Shown here piece by piece: positions 10,801 to 22,800 of a stretch of DNA of 64,000 nt (the first letter of the stretch is position 1; the number at the start of each line of letters is the position of its first letter). The notes under the pieces were generated by a model. It saw nothing but the letters and a program-made list of their open reading frames with translations. It made no database searches and was not told the origin of the DNA. The stretch covers positions 85,633,712 to 85,697,711 of the forward strand of contig OZ023273.1 of the NCBI GenBank assembly GCA_964007475.1, in the 5' to 3' direction. A program made the position numbers and the translations under genes. The stretch is from Hybos culiciformis (Eukaryota > Arthropoda > Insecta > Diptera > Hybotidae).

Positions 10801-13800
10801 TTTTGTTATAACCGCGAAACTCATACAAATTCCAGTTTCTCGGTTATGACAAAAAAATTTCGCGGTTATGTCAGTTCACCTACATTTTGTACGGCCAACA
10901 TTCGTTTTTACTCACATACGATAAATAGTGTGGTTTTAAAAATGACATTATTCATACGATCAAAAAACGACTTTATTCATGTAGAAATAATGTCGTTTAG
11001 AAGCGACATTATTTATACAAAAAAAACGACATAGATCATGTGATAAATAATGTCGCTTTAAAAGCGATATTATTTATACAAAAATAAACGACTTTATTCC
11101 TATATAAATTATAACGTTCCTCATTTGTAAATTATAACGTTCCTCATTTGTAACTCATTTGTATGGTAGGAATTATGTCGTTTTTTCGTACAAATTATGT
11201 CCGTATAAATTATTTCGGGACCCCATTTTTATGCAGTATAGTTCCCAGAACTAACCTACTCTAAAAAAAGCGAACCGTTCTAAAAAAGGGTTAATTTAAA
11301 AATAAAATAAATATTATCATGAATTTATTGAAAAAAAATTAAAACATATAAAAAAGTTTGCTCTGCAGTTTGTTTTGTATGAGCAGACTTTTTCTCTGCT
11401 CAAAATTGAGCAAATTGTTTGTACAGATACGATTAACAATGATTCCACTGTATGCAGGCCCGGTCCTAGCTGATTCGGCGCCCTGTGCCGATTTTGAAAA
11501 TTGAGCCCATAAGCATAGTATAAGTCATTTTCACGTCACCATTGAGGTAGACCAGGCCTGGGCAACCCAAAACATAAGCGAGCCAATTTTAAGAAATATC
11601 GAAAATTAAAGAGCCGCAAATTTTTTTAATAATTATAAATGTATATAAGAAAATCAATATATTTAATTTTTGATTTATATACCGTTTTAAATTATTAAAA
11701 ATTAAATAAAACAATAATTTTGATTTATAATTATAAATTTTATACATAGTTCAAAATATATAATTCTTCAAAATTAATCGTAATTTTAATGATGACACCC
11801 TTAATTGATTTGTTCAATTCTCGTCCGTCATTGAAACTCGATGTTTATTTTTACAAAATAATAAAAATTCTTTATTTGTAGTTTACAGTGGAAAAAAAAT
11901 TCTTGATTTGTAGTTTAGGGTGCAAGAAAATTCTTTATTTGTAGTTTAGAATGAAAAAAGTTTAGGCCGGGTGAAAAAAAAAGTTTGTCAGAATTGTTTC
12001 TTCGAGCCGAATGCAGTGTAAAAAAAAAATGATTTCCGGAGCCGCATAAATTTATGTTATGAGCCGTATGCGGCTCAAGAGCCGCCGTTTGAAGTCTGAA
12101 GTAGACTATACTAAAGCGCTTTTTTTAACTAGGTATTCCCAGTAGGTCTAGTGCTAGTCCTAAAATAAATATACATACACTAGGTAGAAAAAGTCTGCGT
12201 ACGGGCTCGTTTTCTTATTTTTTGTTCCACACGTTCCCAGTTTTTGATGTCATTTAAACGGACTCTGTAAAAAAAATTTTTTTATCAAAATTTAAATTTT
12301 GAGAAATATCAATTTTTGGAAAAGTCTGCGTACAGCCGGTTTTAATGCCGCGTCTCAAAAATTAACTAATAATGCCATTTGAAAGGCAATTGAATGTAGA
12401 TAATTTTGCGCCATATAATTTTATCCCTACGATAAGTGAAAGTGTCAAAAATCGCCTTTGAAAATCATAAAAAGAAGCGGTTCTAACCTATTTTCTAGCA
12501 GTTCTAAGCTATTCCTATGACTTTCAAAGACAATTTTTTTGACACTTTCCCTTATCGTAAAGATAAAATTATATGGCGCAAAATTATCTACATTCAATTG
12601 CCTTTCAAATGAGATTACTAGTTAATTTCTGAGACGCGGCATTGAAACAGGCTGTACTCAGGCAGTTCAAAAAATTGATATTATTTCTCAAAATTTAAAT
12701 TTTGAAAAAAAAAAAAAATGTTTTCACAAAAAAACTTTTTTCATAGAGTACTTTTAAATGACATCAAAAACTGGGAACATGTTGAACAAAAAATAAGAAA
12801 CGAGCCCGTACGCATACTTTTTCTACCTAGTGTATACTAAAAAAAATATTTACATAAATACTATGTTGATTTTATACTATGCTGAATTCTTATTTGCACA
12901 TTATACAATGTGCAATTTTATCACGGTATACAAAAAAAATTGTATACTGTGTTGATTTTTTTCTGGGAAGAGTTTTTTTGTGAACAGTAGCACAGTAGTC
13001 AATTTCAAATGGATTTGCATGTTCTTGACTACAAATCGATTGGCGCCCTATTCGTTAGGCGCCCTGTGCAAGTGCACATCATGCACATATAGCAGGACCG
13101 GCCCTGACTGTATGTGCAATGTACATATTTTTGTATGTACAAAAAAGTACAGACAACAATGAGCAAACATTTTAGAGCAAACTAATTTGATGATTCAACT
13201 ATCTGTGCAATGTTTGTGACGGTTTTGATCAAATATTTGTGCATTGCACTGACAGTGGAATAAGGCCTTAAGAATTTTTTGTTTATAAATTAAATTGAAA
13301 ATTCAACACGAAATCAAGAACGAAGCTCCACCTCTTTAATTTATTTTAAAATTTCATCTTCCGTCCAAGATTGAGTTATTTCATTCTGTTATCAGATTCT
13401 GTATCAGAAGGTTGTGTTTTTGGGTTAAAATTTTGATTTTTATTAATTTTAACGTTTTTGATTATAATGGCTTGCTTGAAATGTAGTAAGACACTTGGTG
13501 AGAAATTCATAAGATGTGCTGCTTGTAGTGGTTGCTCTTGTTTTGGATGTTCATCGATAACTGAATATAAGTTGAAATTATTGAATGAAAATTATGGTTT
13601 TGTGATCTTTGTTGCAATTGGATAAAAAATATTCATTTAATGATCGGATCAATTTTAAGTGATGTCAATGAACTTAAGACTGATGTAAAAAATCTTCAAG
13701 GTGTAAGTGTTATGTCACATAAGACTAAATCTACTGATTCAGATGGCGCATCAAGTTCTGATTGTGAACCTAAATCTAATTCCAAAAAAGTAAGTGATAA

Positions 13801-16800
13801 ACCTACTTTTAATAAGATAAATGATAAAGAATGAACACCAAAGAAGAAATAAAGAGAAATAGGAAAAAAAATCAACTTCAAATGCTATCAAATCAGCGGC
13901 TGAATTCATAGTAGGTGATGGTGAAATATCTGATTTCACTGTGGTTCGTGATGGCAAATGGATTATGCATCTAGCTTTGGCTCAGCAACAACAGATTCTA
14001 ATATATTAGTATACTTGTCGACTAAATTGAATGTAGGTGTTGAACAATTGAAGTGTTACAGATTAGTAAAAAGGGATGCTGATCTTTCTCAATTCTCATC
14101 AATTGCATTCAAAATATTTGTACCTCCCGATTGTTTTAATGCGGTAATGTGTTCTTCATTTTGGCCAAAAGGTGTGAAGGTTAAAGAATTTACTTTTAAG
14201 CAGTTTGGATAGATTGGACATAATACAAATTGATAACAATAGTGATTTCTTTTCAAATATTATTTATTGTCATAATAATTTTTTGTCTTCTAATGATATC
14301 TCATTTTGTCTTAATAATTTAAATTTATCTCAATTATCGCAATCAAATATCAATGCAATTACAAGTATTTCTTGTTTGTTGCGTTCAAATAATAATAGTT
14401 CTAAAAATTTGTGTATTTAATATCAAAATGTGAGAGGACTCAGAACAAAAAGAGATCAGTTTCGCTCATCTTTGGGTGTTCTTGATTCAGATATAATTAC
14501 TTTAACTGAAACTTGACTTCATTCAAATATTTTCTCTTCGGAATATTTAGATGAGTCTTTTTAATGTCCTTCGATGTGATAGAAATTATAACATTCTAAA
14601 TATGAGAAATGGCGGTGGTGTTTTGATTGCTATTAAATCATCACTGTCATGCAAGCAAATTTCTCTAAAGTATGATGCAAATGTTGAACAACTTTGCGTT
14701 ATGATTGACAATTTAGAAATTAATGGAAAAAATTCTTCCTTGCTCATTTTTTTGATTTATGTTACACCTTCACTAAGCTTAGTTGACAAATATAATTGCT
14801 ACTGTAATAATGTTGAAAATATTAATAATGTGATTGAAAGTTTAAATACAAGAAATGTTTGCATTTGCATTTTAGGTGATTTTAACCTTAGTAATGTAGC
14901 ATGGAATTACTGTAATGATGAAAGTATATTAGTTCCTTTTAAAGATTTTGAAATTTTGTTTATTGACTCGTTTTCATCTGTAGGATTAGTTCAAATAAAT
15001 TCTTTTGGATATTTATCAAATAAAATTTTAGATTTAGTATTCATATCTGAAAATATTAAGGCTGTATTCCACTGTCTGTTCAATGCACAGATATCTGCTC
15101 AAAAAATGAACAAATTCGACTCTGTACTAATTGCTTTGCTCAATGTATTCCATTGTCTATGCAATTGCACTAATTTTTATCTATATAATGTATGCACAAA
15201 CAAATGTGTGTACATAGAGTTTGTTCATATCGACGGGTCCGAAGAGTACTATGGTAAATCGAGAAACGATAGAAACCGATTTATATTAAAAATGATTCTC
15301 CGCACTCATATCTATGATATTTAGTCATACTGACGTTCCTAACGAAATAAAACTCATTCAAAATAATAAAAAAAAAATTTTTGTAAGTAAAATCGACGTA
15401 TGACCTAAATTGTAAATTCATATAAAAGCCCACTTTCCATCAGTCAAAAATTGTAAATGAAAATACGATCAGTAAAAAATAAAAAAAAAATTATTTTATC
15501 ATGAGATACAATTAATGAATGCTAGAAATTGTCGTTTTTACAATCCTAAACTTCCGTTAACCACCAACTTGCGATATTGGCACGAAATTCAGCGCTGTCG
15601 TATGTGAAAATGCGATTTTATTGTGTTTTGTTTTGTTAGATCTAAATAAAGATACGATGTCAACCGTACTTAATATCGTCAATTTACGATATTAAACGGC
15701 AGAAAAAAATTTGCAATTATCGTATATCCATTTAGGCAATGTTAGTAAATTAAGCGATCATCGTAAAAATGTGAAAATTTGATAGAAATTTCCAAATTTT
15801 CCAATAAATTTTAATTGTTAAAAATATAATATAATTTTTTTCATAAAACCATGTAAAAAAAATGAGGACGCTTGAAGAAAAATTTTAAAACAAACAGTTT
15901 TTTGCTTCCTGTGAAAACTAGTGTTTTTGAGATACGATAGTACTCTTCGGACCCGTCGATATATTCCATTGTCTGCTCGCATAAAGTATGTACAATGAAA
16001 AAACAAAGTTTGTTCAATTGGAAATCAAAATTTATAAATTCTAAGTACCTAGACATGTCTTATACTTTAAAAATTATATTATTACGAATTTTTTTTTTAA
16101 TTATTAACTTGAATCAATCGATTTAGAAACAGCAAGTACGAAAAAAGATATAGAGAGTGAACAAGATATTCCAGTTTCTCGGTTATGACAAAAAAATTTC
16201 GCGGTTATGTCAGTTCACCTACATTTTGTACGGTCAACATTCGTTTTTACTCACATACGATAAATAGTGTCGTTTTAAAAATGACATTATTCATACGATC
16301 AAAAAACGACTATATTCATGTAGAAATAATGGCGTTTAGAAGCGACATTATTTATACAAAAAAAAAAACCACATAGATCATGTGATAAATAATGTCGCTT
16401 TAAAAGCGATATTATTTATACAAAAAAAAACGACTTTATTCACATATAAATTATAAAGTTCCTGAAAGCGACATTACTCATTTGTATGGTAGGAATAATC
16501 TTGTTTTTTCGTATAAATTATGTCCATATAAATTATTTCGGGACTCCATTTTTATTCAGTATAGTGCCCAGACCCAACCTACTCTAAAAAAAAGCGAACC
16601 GTTCTAAAAAAAGGGTTAAATTTAAAAATAAAATAAATATTATCATGAATTTATTGAAAAAAAATCAAAACATATAAAAAAGTTTGCTCTGCAGTTTGTT
16701 TTGTATGAGCAGACTTTTTCTCTGCTCAAAATTGAACAAATTGTTTGTACAGATACGATTAAGAATGATTCCACTGTATGTACAATGTACATATTTTTGT

Positions 16801-19800
16801 ATGTACAAAAATGTACAGACAACAATGAGCAAACATTTTAGAGCAAATTAATTTGATGATTCCACTATCTGTGCAATGTTTGTGACGTTTTTGAGCAAAT
16901 ATCTATGCATTGCACAGACAGTGGAATAAGGCCTTTAGTTATAAAATTGAAAAAAGTGAATTTAACCTTGTTAATTTAGACTGTTATCATCCTCCACTAT
17001 TTATAAAATTTATATGTATTGATTATAATAGAGAGGATGTTTCTCATGCCTTTGTTTATGATTTTAAAAATTGTGATTTTGAAAATATGTATCATCATTT
17101 GATGAGCAAAATTTCGGTTAATCAATTTTTAGGTTTACCATTAAACGAATCTTATGAATTTTTTATTGCTAATTTATTTCAGTTATTTGAATTATTTGTT
17201 CCATTAAAAGGCACAACATTTTTCTATTCTATACCTTGGAAAAATAAAAGACTTAGCGCTTTGAAAAATTCAAGAAATAAAGCACATAAAAAGTTTAAGA
17301 AATCGGGCTTGGAGTGAGGATAGAGTTATTTTTAATCGTTTAAGAAAGGAGTATGAATTTCTCAACTCATTTCTTTATAAACAATATCTGTGGAAAGAAT
17401 CTTATATAAAACGTAATTCTAAAGCGTTTTGGATTTATATAAAAAATCTGAAATCTTCTGAATTTCCTTTGGGATTAACATATGAAAGTGAGGAGGCAAC
17501 CGATCTTCAATCGACATGTGACCTTTTCGCCAGATATTTCCAGACTGTATTTGTGAATGACTTTGTTAATAACGTTTCATATACTGAGATTTCTACGTTA
17601 TTCAATTTAGGGCTGATAGTTTTAAGTGAAGAGGAAGTGAGGGCAAAGATTAAATTGCTAGATGATAGCTTATATCTGTAGGAATTGATGGTATTCCTCC
17701 AGCTGTTATAAAGCGCCTGCCTGATGTGTTTGCTTCTCCTCTGACTTACATATTTAATAAATCATTGTCTGAAGGATTATTTTTAGACTCGTGGAAGATT
17801 TCTTCTGTTAAACCAGTTTTCAAATCTGGATCGAAGTTTGAAGTAATAAATTATCGCAGTATTGTTGAAATTCCTATTCTTATGAAGATTTTTGAATCTG
17901 CATTAACGGATAGGCTGTATTTTGACGCTAAAAATTTCATCTGCCAGGAACAACATGGTTTCATTAAAGGCAGATCATGTATTACGAATTTAGTGATTTT
18001 TCTTAATTATTCTATTAATGAAATTCAGTCTGGTAATCAAGTAGACTGTTTATACTGATTTTGTAATGGCGTTTGATAGAGTTAATCATCGTTTACTTTT
18101 ATGAAAATTTGAAGCCCTTGGTTTTCATTCAGCATTTTTGTCGTGGATTCGGTCATATTTGGTAGGAAGGAAACATGTTGTTCGTATAGGTAATTTTACT
18201 TCTCAGATTGTGATTGATGTCAAGTCGGGTGTGGGGCAAGGAACACATTTAGGCCCATTATTTTTCATCATCTTTATAAATGATGTCTGTAATATTCTAA
18301 AGTATTGTAAATATTTAATTTTTTTGATGATTTGAAAATATATTCTAAAATCTCCAATATATCGGATTGTGAATTGTTACAACATGATTTGTTTAATCTA
18401 AAAATTTGGTGCGATATGAATAAGATTGCTCTTAATACTGATAAGTGTAATGTTGTATCTTACTATAAGGAAAAAGAACTGATATTTTTTGTTTATAGTA
18501 TAAATGATAGAATAATTAATAGACAAATATTAATTAAGGATTTAGGTGTATTATTTAGTTTTGATTTATCTTTTGTTAAACATATTGAATTGATTATAAA
18601 TAGAGCCTATGCTATGTTAGCTTTTGTTAAAAGAAATTCTAGTGAATTCTAGGATCCTTATACGTTAAAATCTTTGTACACATCCCTTGTTAGAGTGCAT
18701 TTGGAATATGCTGTTGTAGTTTGGTTACCATATTATGATGTTCACATAAAAAGATTAGAAGGTGCTCAAAGAAACTTCATAAGATTTGCATTACGTAAGT
18801 TAAATTTTCAGCCTCTTGTATCTTCTTATGCTGACAAATGTAAATTGATAGATTTAAAGACATTGAAATTTAGACGTTTGTATATTAGTTGCATGTGCGC
18901 CTGCGATATTATAATGGGAAACATAAATTGTTTCCAATTATTAAATTTGTGCTCATATGTTATTCCTAGAGGAAGTTCAAGACCAAATACTGTTTTTCAT
19001 GTACCATTTCCCAGAACCAATTATGGTTTTTTTGAACTGGTATACTAATTCCCTGAGAAATTTTAATGTGTTTAATGATGTTTTAGATATAATTTTTCTC
19101 GTGAGGTTTTCAAATTTTGATTAAAATCATATATGAAATCGAAATAGTGTTCTTTATGATGATGCAACATATATCAATTAATTATATTTTCCTTATGATT
19201 TGTAATTTTCTATTTTAATTTTTTATATTATGTAGTTTAAGTGTTAAATACCTAGTTTTAGAACAATCTGTAAAGAATTACTGATAGATTGAATTGAATA
19301 AAATAAAATAAAAATAAAAATTTTTGCCCGCATTTGGACACGCTTGGCCTTTGCAGCTGTTTTTCCATTAATTTATTTATTCGTCATTTGAGAATAATTT
19401 TCAGCTTTTTCTTCGTCGTTAAAGGCGTCGAAAGCATCAAAAATTTATATTTCCATTATGTATTACGTTTTCACTTAATAAATTTGTTTTTACTGATTTA
19501 TATCATGAAATATATAATAACACTTGTATTGCCGTTGCGGTAGGGTGTCCATATGGTATCAAAAAAAAGAGAACATTATTTTAATAAATCAGACCCCACC
19601 CCTTACTTTTCAAAACTCAGCGAAAAAGGGCCAATTTATTTTTGATTTTCAAAAATAAAAATAAAAAATTTCAAAAATACAAATTAAAAATTTATATTCA
19701 TTAATTTTGAATTTATATTTTTATTAATTTAAAAAAATATTGCATTTTAAAATTATAAAATAAAATCACATTACATAAAATCACTTTCTTCTTGTGATAG

Positions 19801-22800
19801 CAACATTTATTTTATAGGCTGATATTTGACCTAAGTTTTTGCATTTCAGATTTAAAAAAAAAAATTTTTTTTTGGGAGATATGACGATTATTGTGGCAGA
19901 AGGCTTGGAAAATTTTGAAACTTCAAACTATCATCTCTCTGTTGTTAAATTTACAAGAATATTTTCAGATATCATTTTAAGTAGATATTCGTGCGGGCTT
20001 TCTTTGCAGGTGTTGGCAACTCGGTGTTGCCAGTTTAACCAATAGAGAAACCCTAAAAATACTGAAAAATAAAAAAATGGGTTTTTTCAATTGAATGTGC
20101 TCCCTGAATTTTCAACCGATTTGGTCACTTTATACCATTTTGGATAGGTCTTTCAGACATCTTTAAAAAGCCGCTTTCGCAGGTTGAAATTTTTTAATGT
20201 TTTAGCAGATAATTCACTTCTTAGGATTTCCCCATACAAAAAAATTACCATTTTTAGCCATTTTTAAAAAAGTTGTGCTCCATGATCTTAAGTACGATAT
20301 TTTTCAAACTTCGCAGTGAAAAAGTACATATTTATACCTTCGAAAGCCGCATGCGCGGGTTAAATCGGTCCAGTACTTTCGGATTGGCGGCATTTTATAT
20401 AAAAGTTTTTTGGTTCGATTTTTGCCCAGTTTTAGTGTTGTTTTACTGTATATATTTTCGAGAACTGTTTTAAACAGACTCCCCTTTCATTTCACTTTCA
20501 TAGACATTGTCATATGAGCTTTGAAATTCTTTTTTTTAATGTTTCTTCCACATCAATTTCATTTTCTTTCCAATTTTCTTTTCCAAACTTATAACCTAAA
20601 CTTTTTGCTATTGTAATTTGCTTTTTCAGTATTTAATCCTATCTGATCTTACAATAATTTCTGAAAGGCATATAGCAAGTTCTATAAAATCGAATATCTC
20701 CTAACAGTGCTGGACTGGGAATGAATTTAGGACCGGGAAATTCAAATTTTCTTTGTAAAAAAATTTTCTCACGCTTAAAAAAAAAATTAAAAGAAAACAT
20801 TATAATTTTAGACAACAGATTTTAGTACCGCCCACCAGGAAACTCCTTCTAGCTTGTTAGGCCAGTCCAGCTCTGTCTCCGAATCATTCAAAATCTCACT
20901 TTCGAGTTGTTTTGAGTCGCTTTTACGTTTTTAGTAGTAGATAATTGTTTTAAATTATTCGAACGTTTTATCCGTTCATTCACGTTCCAACATGAATTTC
21001 CTAAAAACATGTCCTCATAAATTTTGGTTTTTCAGTCATTTTTGTTATGGATCCTTTCTTTAAAATTGAATTTTTGAATAAAAACGGAAATTTTTTTTTT
21101 CGTAATTTTTTTAATTTGACATACCTCTTTATTATTCGATTATTAAAATTTTTTTTTTGTTGGACGGTCTTTTTGTGGTTTTATTTCTGTAGTACAAATG
21201 TTGCCCAAAAGGTGGAATAATTTTAGTTTAATACACAAAATTGGTTAAAACGCCATCTATACATACAATATTTTCAGAAACTAAAACTTTCTAAAAAAAT
21301 GAAGGTAAACTCCTCCTGAATCAAAGTCTAGAACATCATGAAAGGCTATTTCGAAGTTTTCATACTCAAAAATGCTTAATTTCAAAGTAACCAAAAAGTA
21401 ACGGTAAAACCTAAAAAAACCAAAATGGCGGCAAACTTGTTGAACAAACATAATTTCTAATACCACTTTCAAGAATAAAAATCCAATTTTTGCAAAAAAC
21501 GCGTTTTTGTCAGGTTGCTAGATATGTGATAAAAAAACAAATAATTAATAAAATAACATTTTTGTTGTGTAATTCTATAAAATCTATAAAAACAAACCAA
21601 TTAACAAACAATATTATTTGTATTAGACTATAAAAATTACTAACAAATTAGTTATAATACTTATGAAGTTAATAGGAAACAATAGTTATAAAACTTAGTT
21701 AATTGGAAAAAAAATTAATTATAATACTTATGTGGTTAAAAAGAAACAAGTTAGTTATAATAAAGTTAATAGTGTAGTGTAAGCTATCATACACCTTACA
21801 ATGGTATTTCTTTAAGTAAGCTGTGACAGCTGAGGTATGTCTCAGCTACAGTTTTATATATATTATTATACATTATACTTGTCATTCATTCTTTGGTATT
21901 AGGCAAGAAGATAAGTCCTAAAATAAATACTTTAAATCTAAGAAGAAACCAAAGCTGTTTTATTTATTTAAACTGAATCTTTCTGAGCCCTCTTGGCCAA
22001 CACCACTAAAAACAAAAGTAGGAATTAATCAAAAAAGAAAAAAAATTAAGTTTTTTGCAACGCACATTTTTTAAACAAAAGTGAGGTTAAGCGACTCGGA
22101 AAAAAAAAAAAAAAAATCAGATAAAATGACTGCAACAAAAGGAAAAGAACAAGAAAATATTTTTGTGGCAAACATCGCTCCTCCCGAATCTTTCAATTTT
22201 TCACAACCCGACAGTTGGGCCAAGTGGCGAAAAAGATGTTGTTCTACGTTATGGGTGATAAAAGCGAAGAAGTTTTGTTGCAATTTGACGCTTCACCAAC
22301 GAAAATTGAAGACGCTTTGAATAGTTTCGAGAAATATTTCAACCCGAAAAGTAACATTATTTTTGAAAGATTCAAGTTTAATTCTCGTGTACAACGGCAA
22401 GGTGAATCGGTTGATAGTTTTATCCCAGAATTACATGCTTTTGCTGAAAAATGTGAGTATGGTACGTTAAAAGAAGACCTCATTCGTGATCGAATTGTTG
22501 TCGGCATGCTAAATACAAAAAATAGCGAACAAATGCAACTGAAATCCGATTTGACGCTCAAGATAGCAACAGATACAGCTCGTCAGGCAGAAATACAAAT
22601 CAAACAAACAAAAATAATAAAGGAAGAAAAAAATATTTACAATGTTCAAAAAATAGAGGGATCGACTGATGGTGCTCAACATCGAAATCAGTATGTTCAA
22701 CAAAAAAGCAATCAAGGTTCAGGACCAAACGGTAAAGGTAATTATAGTAATAAGGATAAATGTAATTATTGTGGAAATAAGCCACATAATAAAAAAGATT

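Larger units (their letters stand above)
11455..13106. mobile_element. hAT element nested in family A copy B (reverse of the 3765 element)
   Basis: The ends are CAGGCCCGGTCC and GGACCGGCCCTG. A perfect 8-bp duplication ACTGTATG lies at 11447-11454 and 13107-13114. The undisturbed site is visible in copy A near 16770. It is related to 3765-4607 in the opposite orientation (shared blocks ggcgccctgtgc, cacatcatgcacatat) and itself carries two further insertions. Confidence 0.93.
10341..13268. mobile_element. TTA-type DNA transposon, family A, copy B, with nested insertions
   Basis: The sequence is collinear with copy A (15059-16934) from aatgcacagatatctgctca onward. The right end is ctgacagtggaataaggcct. 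Its left end is truncated. Removing 11455-13106 restores continuity with copy A (gattccactgtatg | tgcaatgtacatattttt). Confidence 0.88.
13340..19320 (+). mobile_element. Non-LTR retrotransposon (jockey/CR1-like), two ORFs, split by a DNA transposon
   Basis: The order is ORF1 (13468-14210), an AP-type endonuclease (14420-15058), the inserted DNA element (15059-16934), then the rest of ORF2 with reverse transcriptase (16935-19046). A tail of A-rich repeats (aataaaataaaaataaaaa, 19298-19320) closes it. Numerous frameshifts and stops show that it is dead. Confidence 0.9.

Noticed and set aside
10702..11034. 110-codon frame repeated at 16185-16376
   Set aside because: Both lie in family A transposon copies in non-coding hairpin sequence with no protein motif.
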